DNA of 50,925 bases from Pseudomonadota bacterium. GTDB lineage: Bacteria > Pseudomonadota > Alphaproteobacteria > Acetobacterales > Acetobacteraceae. The stretch is from NCBI GenBank assembly GCA_018971725.1, contig JAGXAE010000002.1, forward strand, positions 1 to 50,925. The letters are read 5' to 3'. How positions within the stretch are numbered: the stretch's first letter is position 1; every line of letters begins with the position of its first letter. The position numbers and the translations under genes are program-made. This document shows, in pieces, positions 8,700-16,881 of the stretch. Below the pieces are notes generated by a model, which saw only the letters and a list, made by a program, of their open reading frames with translations, had not been told where the DNA came from and made no database searches.

Positions 8700-8802
8700 C
8701 TGCATCCTCAGAGTTGCGCCAAAAGCTGCAATGGGTTCTACAGCTTGTGCGCCGGCGGGTATATCGCCACGGCGGAATGGCAGCAAAGCACGGGGTATTG
8801 AA
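8700..8802. promoter_or_regulatory. Divergent control region of the hopanoid locus
   Basis: This 103-nt gap lies between the start of the leftward ferritin-like/hpnL pair and the rightward hpnA-shc run. It must hold the promoters for both sides unless they lie inside the genes. I see no convincing -35/-10 pair. The region is inferred to be regulatory from the gene layout alone. Confidence 0.5.
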
Positions 8803-9798
8803 GTGGCGCAGGGCGATCTGGTGCTGGTGACGGGGGCAACCGGCTTTGTGGGCGCGGCGGTGGCAAGGGCGGCAAAAGCGGCGGGGTATCAGGTCCGGGT
8901 CACGGCACGGCGCGGCTCCAGCAGGCAGAATATCGCCAGCCTGGGCGCGGAGGTGGTGTTTCTGGACCTCGCGGAGCCCGAGAGCTTTGCCTCAGCGCTC
9001 TCCGGCTGCCGTTATCTACTGCATGTGGCCGCCGATTACCGGCTATGGGTGCCGGATGTGGCGGCCATGCGGCAGGTGAATATCGACGGCACGCTGGCCC
9101 TGCTGCACGCGGCCGAGAGGGCCGGGGTGGAACGCTCGGTCTATACCAGCTCTGTTGCCGCCTTGGGGCTTAAAGCGGATGGCACGCCCGCCGACGAGGC
9201 AACGCCGATCAAGCCCGAACACCATGTGGGCGCCTACAAGCTGAGCAAATACGATGCCGAGCAGGCGGTGCGCGCGCTTGCCAAGGAACAGGATATCGTC
9301 ATCGCCAACCCCTCCGCGCCGGTGGGGCCGGGCGACGTGAAACCAACCCCCACCGGGCAGATGGTGCTAGACGCCGCGCGGGGCAAAATGCCCGCTTACG
9401 TGGATACCGGGCTGAATGTGGTGCATGTGGACGATGTGGCGGCCGGGCATCTTCTGGCGTTGGAGAAAGGCCGCCGGGGCGAGGTTTATATTCTCGGCGG
9501 CGAGGATTTGATGCTGCGCGACCTGCTGGCCCTGGTGGCGGCGCAAAGCGGCCGCAAGGCGCCGGGGCTGCGCCTGCCGGTGGCGCCGCTGATGCCGCTG
9601 GCCTGGGTTATGGAGCGCATCGCCGAGCGCACGGGCAAAACCCCGCTGATGACGCCGGATATTCTTCACATGGCGCGGAAAAAGATGTTTTTCTCGTCGG
9701 AAAAGGCCAAAACCGAACTAGGCTATGCGCCCCGCCCCGCTGCACGGGCGGTGGAGGACGCGCTCATCTGGTTCCGCAAGGAAGGCATGCTCGCATGA
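8803..9798 (+). CDS. hpnA: Hopanoid-associated NAD-dependent epimerase/dehydratase HpnA
   Basis: A 331-residue extended SDR. The N-terminal Rossmann motif is VLVTGATGFVG, a catalytic-type YKLSKYDAE (YxxxK) follows, and NPSAPVGPGDVKPTPTG is the HpnA-type segment after it. HpnA proteins are hopanoid-associated sugar/NAD-dependent epimerases and may act on the polar side chain; the exact reaction is not settled. I take the GTG at 8803 as the start (VAQGDLVLVTGATG) because the frame upstream (to 8641) runs over the divergent gene, and a CGGGG lies just upstream. The stop overlaps hpnB as ATGA. Confidence 0.9.
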   Translation: MAQGDLVLVTGATGFVGAAVARAAKAAGYQVRVTARRGSSRQNIASLGAEVVFLDLAEPESFASALSGCRYLLHVAADYRLWVPDVAAMRQVNIDGTLALLHAAERAGVERSVYTSSVAALGLKADGTPADEATPIKPEHHVGAYKLSKYDAEQAVRALAKEQDIVIANPSAPVGPGDVKPTPTGQMVLDAARGKMPAYVDTGLNVVHVDDVAAGHLLALEKGRRGEVYILGGEDLMLRDLLALVAAQSGRKAPGLRLPVAPLMPLAWVMERIAERTGKTPLMTPDILHMARKKMFFSSEKAKTELGYAPRPAARAVEDALIWFRKEGMLA

Positions 9799-10898
9799 TC
9801 CTGCTGCTCGCATTCGCCATCTGGCTGTATCTGGCCTTTTTCCATGGCCGGTTCTGGGCTTCAGCACCCGAGCTCGCCCCCGCCACACCGCTGGAGGCAC
9901 CGGAGGTGGACATCATCATCCCCGCGCGGGACGAGGTGGCAACCATCGCCCCGGTCATCGCCTCGCTGGTGGCGCAGGATTATCCCGGAACTTTCCGCGT
10001 GATCCTGGTGGACGACAACTCAACGGACGGCACCGCCGAAGCCGCCGGCACGCATGAGCGCCTGACGATCCTCACCGGGCAGGACAAACCAGCCGGCTGG
10101 TCCGGCAAGTTATGGGCGCTGAGCCAAGGTGTGGCGGCCAGCACCGCACCAGTGATTTTATTCGCGGACGCGGACATCACCCACGACCCGCGCCATCTCG
10201 CCACACTGGTGGCGAAGATGACCACGGACAGGCTGGAGATGGTCTCCGAAATGGTGCGGCTGAACTGCGCCTCCGAGCCGGAGAAACTTCTCATCCCCGC
10301 CTTCATCTATTTCTTCCAGATGCTCTACCCCTTCGCGAAGGTGAACGACCCGCGCGCCCGCGTGGCGGCGGCGGCCGGCGGCACGGTGCTGATCAAACGC
10401 TCCGCGCTGGAACGCATCGGCGGGCTGGAGGCGATGAAGGGCGCGTTGATCGACGACGTGACCCTGGCCACCAAAGTGAAGGCGACCGGGCCGGTCTATC
10501 TCGGCCATTCGGGTCTCGCCACCTCCATCCGCCCCTATCCGAAGGCGAAGGATATCTGGGACATGATCGCCCGCACCGCTTTCACCCAGTTGCGTTATTC
10601 GCTGGTCATCCTCGCCGGCACCATCATCGGGCTGGCACTGGTGTGGCTGGTTTTTCCCTTCGCCACGCTCTGTACCGGCTTTGGCTGGCGCGCGGCCTTG
10701 GGGCTGGCCATCTGGGCCATCGCGGCGCTCACCTACTTCCCAACGCTGGACCGCTATAAGGTGCATCGTGCCTATGCCATCGCCCTGCCCGGCATTGCCC
10801 TGTTCTATATGGCCGCCACCATCGGCTCGGCGGTGAATCACTGGCGCGGCACTGGCGCCAAATGGAAAAACCGCGCCTATGCCGGGGACAAGCCATGA
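9795..10898 (+). CDS. hpnB: Hopanoid-associated glycosyltransferase HpnB
   Basis: A 367-residue family 2 glycosyltransferase anchored in the inner membrane. One N-terminal helix (MILLLAFAIWLYLAFFHG) precedes a GT-A domain with DIIIPARDEVATI, VILVDDNSTDGT and the metal-binding FADADITHDP. Hydrophobic helices near the C terminus (LVILAGTIIGLALVWLVFP and others) hold it in the membrane. Size, topology and position between hpnA and hpnC match HpnB. The acceptor is unproven. It overlaps both neighbours by 4 nt (ATGA at each junction). Confidence 0.92.
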   Translation: MILLLAFAIWLYLAFFHGRFWASAPELAPATPLEAPEVDIIIPARDEVATIAPVIASLVAQDYPGTFRVILVDDNSTDGTAEAAGTHERLTILTGQDKPAGWSGKLWALSQGVAASTAPVILFADADITHDPRHLATLVAKMTTDRLEMVSEMVRLNCASEPEKLLIPAFIYFFQMLYPFAKVNDPRARVAAAAGGTVLIKRSALERIGGLEAMKGALIDDVTLATKVKATGPVYLGHSGLATSIRPYPKAKDIWDMIARTAFTQLRYSLVILAGTIIGLALVWLVFPFATLCTGFGWRAALGLAIWAIAALTYFPTLDRYKVHRAYAIALPGIALFYMAATIGSAVNHWRGTGAKWKNRAYAGDKP

Positions 10899-11764
10899 TC
10901 GCCAACGACAACACCTCCCCCACCCGCGCCAAGAGCGGCAAAAGCGTCGAGGCCTGGTCCGGCAAGGATAAGGGCGATGAGAATTTCCCCGTCGCCTCCC
11001 TGCTCATCGCCAAGCCACTGCGCGCCCGTGTGCATGCCTATTACGATTTCGCCCGCAATGCGGACGATATTTCAGACAGCGCCACCCTTTCCCCCGAGGA
11101 AAAGCTGGAGCGGCTGAATGCGATGGAAGTCGTGCTGACCGGCGCGCTGGACACGGGCAGCCCCAGCGCCACCAGGCTGCGCCAATCCCTGGCGGAGTCC
11201 GGCGTATCCAACATCCATGCCCGCGAATTGCTGACCGCCTTCCGCCAGGACGTGGTGAAACACCGCTATGAAAACTGGGGGGAGCTGATGCATTATTGCC
11301 GTTACTCCGCCGCCCCGGTGGGCCGCTATGTGCTGGATGTGCACGGCGAATCCCACGACACCTGGGCACCGTCGGACGCGCTGTGCGCCTCCTTGCAAGT
11401 GCTCAACCATTTGCAGGATTGCGCCAAGGATTTGCGCGACCTGGACCGCTGCTACGTGCCGCAGGACTGGTTACGAGAGGCCGGCCTGACCACGGACGAC
11501 ATCGCCCGGCCCGAGACCGTTCCCGCCCTGCGCACCGTGTTCGACAAGATGCTGGACGCCACGGAAACTCTCAACCGCACCGCCGCCGAGTTGCCCAGGC
11601 GCGTGAAATCCCGCCGGTTGCGGATTGAAACCGCCATTATCTGTGCGCTGGCCAACCGGCTCACCACCAAGCTGCGCCATGGCGACCCACTGGCGACCCG
11701 CGTGAAGCTCTCTAAGCTGGATGTGCTGGCCGCCACGTTATTGGGTTTAAGATACGTTCCATGA
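10895..11764 (+). CDS. hpnC: Hydroxysqualene synthase HpnC
   Basis: A 289-residue trans-isoprenyl diphosphate synthase-fold protein. In the HpnCDE pathway, HpnC turns presqualene diphosphate into hydroxysqualene. The first Asp-rich site is DDISD (D57-D61) and the second is LQDCAKD, matching squalene/phytoene synthase-type sites in a form more divergent than in HpnD. The ATG at 10895 overlaps the hpnB stop as ATGA, which fixes the start; the frame is open further upstream (10862) only inside hpnB. The stop overlaps the hpnD start by ATGA. Confidence 0.93.
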   Translation: MIANDNTSPTRAKSGKSVEAWSGKDKGDENFPVASLLIAKPLRARVHAYYDFARNADDISDSATLSPEEKLERLNAMEVVLTGALDTGSPSATRLRQSLAESGVSNIHARELLTAFRQDVVKHRYENWGELMHYCRYSAAPVGRYVLDVHGESHDTWAPSDALCASLQVLNHLQDCAKDLRDLDRCYVPQDWLREAGLTTDDIARPETVPALRTVFDKMLDATETLNRTAAELPRRVKSRRLRIETAIICALANRLTTKLRHGDPLATRVKLSKLDVLAATLLGLRYVP

Positions 11765-12606
11765 TCAGCTCCGACGACACCGCTTATGTCACCGCTTTGG
11801 TGAAAGCCTCCGGCACTTCCTTCTATCACGGCATGAAGATCCTGCCGCCGGAGCGGCGGGATGCGATGTATGCCATCTACGCTTTCTGCCGCGTGGTGGA
11901 CGACATTGCCGATGAGGAAGGCCGCGACTTCACAGCCAAGCAGGCGGAACTGGAAGCCTGGCGCCAGCGCGTCGCCGCCATGTATGAGCGCGGCGAAGCC
12001 GAGGACGCGATAACGCGGGCCTTGCTGGTGGTAATTCAGGATTACCATGTCCGCCAGGAGGATTTCATCGCCATCATCGACGGCATGGAGATGGATGCGG
12101 GAGAACCGATCATCGCCCCGAAGCTGGCGGAACTGGACCTGTATTGCGACCGCGTGGCCTCCGCTGTGGGCCGGCTTTCTGTGCGGGTGTTCGGGGATTC
12201 TTCTCCTGCGGCGGACGAGGTGGCGCACGCGCTAGGGCGTGGGCTGCAACTCACCAACATATTGCGCGACGTGGCGGAAGATGCGGAACGCGGACGCATC
12301 TATCTGCCCACCGAGTTTCTGGCGGAAGCGGGAGTGACGGCGGAGCCTTCGCGTATCCTCACAGCCCCCGCCTTGCCGCAAGTATGTGCCCGCGTGGCGG
12401 AGATGGCGGAGCAGAATTTCGCCCGCGCCCACGCAGCCATGGCCCATTGCGACGCCAAAGCCATGCGCCCGGCCCAGATGATGGAAGCCAGCTACCGCCC
12501 ACTGCTGGATATTTTGCGGCGGCGGAATTTCGATTACGCGCAGGGCCGTGTCTCGCTGCCGAAATGGAAGAAGCTGATGCTGGCGGCGCGGCTGCTGGCG
12601 GGATGA
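11761..12606 (+). CDS. hpnD: Presqualene diphosphate synthase HpnD
   Basis: A 281-residue squalene/phytoene synthase family enzyme that condenses two farnesyl diphosphates to presqualene diphosphate. Both Asp-rich sites are canonical: DDIAD (D47-D51) and NILRDVAEDAERGRIYLP. The YAIYAFCRVVDDIADE block is typical of the family. It lies directly after hpnC with an ATGA overlap and 10 nt before hpnE. Because both synthase-like genes and hpnE are present, I assign HpnD rather than a one-step squalene synthase. Confidence 0.94.
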   Translation: MISSDDTAYVTALVKASGTSFYHGMKILPPERRDAMYAIYAFCRVVDDIADEEGRDFTAKQAELEAWRQRVAAMYERGEAEDAITRALLVVIQDYHVRQEDFIAIIDGMEMDAGEPIIAPKLAELDLYCDRVASAVGRLSVRVFGDSSPAADEVAHALGRGLQLTNILRDVAEDAERGRIYLPTEFLAEAGVTAEPSRILTAPALPQVCARVAEMAEQNFARAHAAMAHCDAKAMRPAQMMEASYRPLLDILRRRNFDYAQGRVSLPKWKKLMLAARLLAG

Positions 12607-12616
12607 GGGAAAGGGC

Positions 12617-13798
12617 ATGAGCGTCCATGTCATCGGCGCGGGACTCGCCGGGCTTTCCGCCGCCTGCCGCCTCGTGGAGTTGGGGCACGAGGTTGTGCTG
12701 TTTGAAGCCACCCCCAATGCCGGTGGGCGCGCGCGCTCTTATTTCGACAAGCAACTTGGCTGCCGGATTGATAACGGCAACCATCTGCTGCTCTCGGGCA
12801 ATCTTTCCGCGCTGAATTATCTGGACCGTATCGGGGCACGGGAGACGCTGACCGGCCCGGCGGCGCCGATTTTTCCATTCCGCGACGTGAGTACCGGAGA
12901 AGCCTGGACGCTGCGTCTCAACCAGGGGCATTTTCCCTGGTGGGTTTTCAAGCCCAGTCACCGCGTGCCGGGAACACGGTTCTGGAATTATCTGGCGCTG
13001 AAAAAACTGCTCAAGGCCAGGCCGGGGGATCTGGTGGAGCCTCTGGCGGGCGGCGGCGCGCTCTATGCGAAGCTGCTGGAACCGCTGGCCATCGCCGCGC
13101 TGAACACCATGCCGGACATCGCCGCCGCCCAGCCCCTGGGCGCGGTGCTGGCGGAAACGGTGGAGCGCGGCGGTTTTGCCGCCCTGCCCCGCTGGGCGCG
13201 AATCGGGCTTTCTGAAAGCTTCGTGGATCCGGCTTTGAACTGGCTGCGCCAGCGCGGCGTGGAGATAAGATTTGGCGAGCGCGTAGGCGAACTTCGCCCG
13301 GGCCAAACCACCATCCTGGCCGTGCCACCCTGGGCAGCGAAGGAGCTGATGCCCGAACTCACCGTGCCGGACGAATTCGAATCCATCTGCAACCTGCACT
13401 TCAAGGCGCAAATGCCCCCCGGCGAGGCTGGATTTTACGGGCTGTTGGGCGGCATGGCGGAATGGGTGTTTCCGCGCGAGGAGATTATCTCCGTCACCAT
13501 TTCCTCTGCCAACCGCTATGCGCATCTCGGCCAGGAGGCTATTGCCGGGCAAGTCTGGGCGGAGCTTTCCAAAACCTTTGGCCTGCCGCAAGCCCAACCT
13601 CAATGCCGGGTGCTGTGGGAAAAACGCGCCACTTTTGCCTGCACGCCGGCGCAATTGGCCCGGCGGCCCGGCCCCAGAAGCCAGCGCCCCGGCGTGGTTT
13701 TGGCGGGGGACTGGACGGATACCGGCCTGCCCGCGACCATTGAGGGCGCCATCCGCTCCGGCGAGGCGGCGGTGGCGGCATTGCCACAGCCCGCCTGA
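12617..13798 (+). CDS. hpnE: Hydroxysqualene reductase HpnE (FAD-dependent)
   Basis: A 393-residue amine oxidase/phytoene-desaturase-like flavoprotein that, in the HpnCDE route, reduces hydroxysqualene to squalene. The N terminus has the dinucleotide-binding VIGAGLAGLSAACRL followed by the acidic strand end VVLFEATPNAGGRARS. The C terminus has the second FAD contact VVLAGDWTDTGLPATIEGAIRSGE. The start ATG has a GGGAAAGGG just upstream. The gene closes the squalene-forming block; shc follows after 58 nt. Confidence 0.93.
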   Translation: MSVHVIGAGLAGLSAACRLVELGHEVVLFEATPNAGGRARSYFDKQLGCRIDNGNHLLLSGNLSALNYLDRIGARETLTGPAAPIFPFRDVSTGEAWTLRLNQGHFPWWVFKPSHRVPGTRFWNYLALKKLLKARPGDLVEPLAGGGALYAKLLEPLAIAALNTMPDIAAAQPLGAVLAETVERGGFAALPRWARIGLSESFVDPALNWLRQRGVEIRFGERVGELRPGQTTILAVPPWAAKELMPELTVPDEFESICNLHFKAQMPPGEAGFYGLLGGMAEWVFPREEIISVTISSANRYAHLGQEAIAGQVWAELSKTFGLPQAQPQCRVLWEKRATFACTPAQLARRPGPRSQRPGVVLAGDWTDTGLPATIEGAIRSGEAAVAALPQPA

Positions 13799-13856
13799 AC
13801 CTCAGCCATGCCCGCAAAGGCACTGGCAAACCCTGAGAAAAACTGCCAAATCCCGA

Positions 13857-15773
13857 ATGATGAACGCAGTACTGGATCATTCGATCGAGCTGGCCCGCGC
13901 CTCGCTGACGGCTGAGCAACGCACGGACGGGCATTATTGCTACGAGCTGGAAGCGGACGCCACCATTCCAGCCGAATATGTACTGCTGGAGCATTATCTC
14001 GACCGGATCGACGATGCTCTGCAGGCCAAGATCGGCGTGTATCTGCGCCGCATCCAGGGCGATTACGAAACCTGCCTGGGCGGCTGGCCGCTGTTTCATG
14101 GCGGCAAACTGGACCTTTCATGCTCGGTGAAGGCTTATTTCGCGCTGAAGGCGCTGGGCGATTCGCCTGATGCGCCGCATATGGCGCGGGCCCGCGAGGC
14201 GATACTGGCCGCCGGCGGGGCAGAGCGCGCGAACGTGTTCACCCGGTTCCAAATGGCCCTGTTCGGCGCCGTGCCCTGGGAAGCATGCCCGGTGATCCCC
14301 ATCGAGGCCGTGCTGATGCCGGAGTGGTTTCCCTTCACCATGCGCAAGGTTTCCTATTGGTCGCGCACGGTGATGGTGCCGCTGATGTTCCTGGCCAGCC
14401 GCAAGCCGCTGGCCCGCAACCCGCGCAATATCCGCATCGACGAGCTGTTCCGCACCAAGCCTTCCGAGGTGAAGGACTGGATTCGCGGACCTTATAAATC
14501 GGCCTGGGGCCCAGTGTTCAAGGTGCTGGACGATGTGCTGCGCGTGGCCGAGCCCTTCTTCCCCAAGGGTTCCCGCGCCAAGGCCGAGCAAAAGGCTCGG
14601 GACTGGATTATCGAGCGGCTGAACGGCGAGGACGGGCTGGGTGCCATTTACCCCGCCATGGCGAACGCCACGATGATGTTCGATTACCTGGGCGATAAAG
14701 AGCATTTCGACATCGCCTGGAATTCCGTACGCAAGCTGTTGGTGGTGAAGGAGGACGAGGCTTACTGCCAGCCTTGCCTCTCCCCGGTATGGGACACGGC
14801 CTTGGCCGGGCATGCTTTGGCGGAAGCCGGTGAAGCCCAGGCGGTGGCCGAGGCATGTGACTGGCTGATCCCGCGCCAGGAACTGGACGTGGTGGGAGAC
14901 TGGGCGGACAACACCCCCGGCACCCGCCCCGGCGGCTGGGCCTTCCAGTACAACAACCCGCATTACCCGGATGTGGACGATACCGCCGTGGCCGCCATGC
15001 TGCTGCACCGCGCGGGCGATCCCAAATATGCCGAAGCCATCTCCCGCGCGCGGGAATGGGTGATCGGCATGCAGTCCACCAACGGCGCCTGGGGCGCGTT
15101 CGATATCAATAACGACCGGCAGTACCTCAACCACATTCCCTTCGCGGACCATGGCGCGCTGCTGGACCCGCCGACGGAAGATGTTTCCGCCCGCTGCATC
15201 TCCTTCCTCGCCCAATTAGGGCATGAGGAAGACCGGCCCGCGATCGAGCGCGGCATCCAGTATCTACGCGAGACGCAGAAGCCGGATGGCTCCTGGTTTG
15301 GCCGCTGGGGCACGAATTACATCTACGGCACCTGGTCTGTGCTTTGCGCGCTGAACGCGGCGGGTGTTGCGCATGACGACCCGATGGTGACGAAGGCGAC
15401 ATCCTGGCTGCTGGCCAAGCAACGCGAAGATGGCGGCTGGGGCGAGGATAATGAGAGCTACGGCGATGCACCCGCTGGCGAATTCCATGGCGTTGCGGCG
15501 CAAAGCCTGCCGAGCCAGACCGCCTGGGCGGTGCTGGGGCTGATGGCGGCGGGGCTGGCGGACCATGACGCGGTGAAGCGCGGCATCACCTATCTGCAGG
15601 CCGCGCAGGGCGAAGATGGAAGCTGGACGGAGGCGCCCTATAACGCGGTCGGCTTCCCGCGCGTGTTCTACTTAAAATACCACGGCTACCCGCGCTTCTT
15701 CCCGCTGCTGGCACTGAGCCGGTACAAGGGCCTGCTGGCCAGCAATGACCGGGCGGTGAAGTTCGGATTTTAA
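13857..15773 (+). CDS. shc: Squalene-hopene cyclase
   Basis: A 638-residue class II triterpene cyclase, a monotopic membrane enzyme that converts squalene to hopene/hopanol. The catalytic acid motif DVDDTA is at D372-A377, almost the same position as in the Alicyclobacillus enzyme. Several QW-type repeats are visible: STNGAWGAFDINND, KPDGSWFGRWGTNYIYG, REDGGWGEDNESY and GEDGSWTEAP. Two consecutive ATG codons (13857 and 13860) give the start. The same frame is open upstream to 13518, but that part overlaps hpnE and reads as arginine/proline-rich out-of-frame sequence, so I exclude it. It is the last gene of the hpn run. hpnG, hpnH and other side-chain genes are not in the window. Confidence 0.96.
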   Translation: MMNAVLDHSIELARASLTAEQRTDGHYCYELEADATIPAEYVLLEHYLDRIDDALQAKIGVYLRRIQGDYETCLGGWPLFHGGKLDLSCSVKAYFALKALGDSPDAPHMARAREAILAAGGAERANVFTRFQMALFGAVPWEACPVIPIEAVLMPEWFPFTMRKVSYWSRTVMVPLMFLASRKPLARNPRNIRIDELFRTKPSEVKDWIRGPYKSAWGPVFKVLDDVLRVAEPFFPKGSRAKAEQKARDWIIERLNGEDGLGAIYPAMANATMMFDYLGDKEHFDIAWNSVRKLLVVKEDEAYCQPCLSPVWDTALAGHALAEAGEAQAVAEACDWLIPRQELDVVGDWADNTPGTRPGGWAFQYNNPHYPDVDDTAVAAMLLHRAGDPKYAEAISRAREWVIGMQSTNGAWGAFDINNDRQYLNHIPFADHGALLDPPTEDVSARCISFLAQLGHEEDRPAIERGIQYLRETQKPDGSWFGRWGTNYIYGTWSVLCALNAAGVAHDDPMVTKATSWLLAKQREDGGWGEDNESYGDAPAGEFHGVAAQSLPSQTAWAVLGLMAAGLADHDAVKRGITYLQAAQGEDGSWTEAPYNAVGFPRVFYLKYHGYPRFFPLLALSRYKGLLASNDRAVKFGF

Positions 15774-15872
15774 ATCAGAGAACATTCTACTTTTGGGAAC
15801 GCAATAATCCTGCTTTATTGCCCACCTGCTGAATGCGGCATCTAATGATGTCGTCTAGAACTGGAGCGCAAT
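15774..15872. other. Intergenic gap after shc
   Basis: A 99-nt gap that is more AT-rich than its surroundings. It contains a 7-bp inverted repeat (15801-15807 with 15815-15821) without a T-run, so I do not call it a terminator. A ribosome binding site for the next gene (GGAG, 15863-15866) lies at its end. Confidence 0.4.
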
Positions 15873-16103
15873 ATGAGTCCACGAGATTTGCTTGGCGTGC
15901 TGGTGCGGTTAGGCGGTATCGCATTCGTCATATTCGGTATCGGCGATTTGATTATCGCAATCGCAAGGCTTTCGGGTGTGCATCTCAACCCTTATCACAC
16001 ATGGCAAGACGGCATGATTGGTGGCGGCTTCTGGCTACTGATTGGTGCTGGCTTGCTCTGTGGTGCAGACCATGTGGTCAAGCTGGCTTATCCGCGCAAT
16101 TAA
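15873..16103 (+). CDS. Small two-helix membrane protein, unknown function
   Basis: A 76-residue protein not recognised as a named family. Two hydrophobic helices are clear: VRLGGIAFVIFGIGDLIIAIARL and a second from GGGFWLLIGAGLLCGADHVV. The linker has NPYHTWQDG. A GGAG ribosome binding site 6 nt before the ATG supports translation. It stands alone between shc and the convergent cysQ. Base composition is lower in GC than in the neighbours, so it may be a later arrival or simply weakly constrained. A link to hopanoids is only positional. Confidence 0.7.
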   Translation: MSPRDLLGVLVRLGGIAFVIFGIGDLIIAIARLSGVHLNPYHTWQDGMIGGGFWLLIGAGLLCGADHVVKLAYPRN

Positions 16104-16149
16104 TAGCCTCTTCTAACCTTCTCGCTATTATTCCGGGGTATTTGAAACT

Positions 16150-16881
16150 TTAAGCCGGGACTTTGGCCAAAGCTTCGAGAACTCTTGGCGCCAGTTCCTT
16201 TTGGCAGATCAGCAGATCCGGCAGATAGGGGTCGGCGTTATTATAGGCCAGGGCTGAACCGTCAGCGCGAGTGGCGTGCAGCCCTGCGGCCAGAGCCACA
16301 GCGCCGGGGGCGCAATTATCCCACTCATATTGCCCGCCCGTGTGCAGATAAATATCCGCCTCTCCGCGCAGCACCGCCATTGCCTTCGCTCCGGCGGAGC
16401 CCATCGGCACCAGCTCGGCGTTCAGCGCCTCGGCCACGGCCAAAGCCTCCTTCGCGGGGCGGGTACGGCTGACCAGCACGCGCAGCTTTTGCGGCAAGGG
16501 CGGCAAAGCTTGAGGCTCGGAAAGAAACACTTGCCCCGCACCCGGCAACGCCACCGCGCCGATGGCGGGCTTGCCACCGATGGAAAGCGCGATATGCACC
16601 GCCCAATCCGTGCGGCCCTCGCCATATTCGCGGGTGCCGTCCAGCGGATCGACGATCCAGACGCGTTCAGCGGAAAGACGCGCCGCGCTGTCTTTCTCTT
16701 CCTCTGAAAGGATGGCGTCATCCGGCCGGTTTTCCCGCAGCGCGGTCATGATGAACTCATTGGCCACGCGGTCCCCCGCCTTGCCGAGCGCCTTGCCCTC
16801 GAACAAACCGGTGGCGCGCAAATCCAGAAGGATCTTGCCCGCACCTTCGGCAATGATCTTCGCCAGTTCCAGATCGGTCAC
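16150..16881 (-). CDS. cysQ: 3'(2'),5'-bisphosphate nucleotidase CysQ
   Basis: A 243-residue inositol-monophosphatase-superfamily enzyme that hydrolyses 3'-phosphoadenosine 5'-phosphate (PAP), the by-product of PAPS use. The metal-binding core is present: LSEEEKD and WIVDPLDGTREY, and near the C terminus YEWDNCAPGAVALAAG, the second conserved Asp motif. The ATG overlaps the cysNC stop (ATGA), so it is part of the cysD-cysNC-cysQ operon. This context favours a PAP phosphatase over an inositol phosphatase. Confidence 0.92.
   Translation of the reverse strand: MTDLELAKIIAEGAGKILLDLRATGLFEGKALGKAGDRVANEFIMTALRENRPDDAILSEEEKDSAARLSAERVWIVDPLDGTREYGEGRTDWAVHIALSIGGKPAIGAVALPGAGQVFLSEPQALPPLPQKLRVLVSRTRPAKEALAVAEALNAELVPMGSAGAKAMAVLRGEADIYLHTGGQYEWDNCAPGAVALAAGLHATRADGSALAYNNADPYLPDLLICQKELAPRVLEALAKVPA

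Noticed and set aside
13518-13856. N-terminal extension of shc
   Set aside because: The extension overlaps hpnE in another frame and is Arg/Pro-rich; the ATG pair at 13857/13860 begins the real protein.
14118-15215. 365-residue open frame antisense to shc
   Set aside because: No domain or ribosome site; shadow of shc.
15801-15821. Hairpin after shc as a terminator
   Set aside because: The 7-bp stem is AT-rich and no T-run follows.
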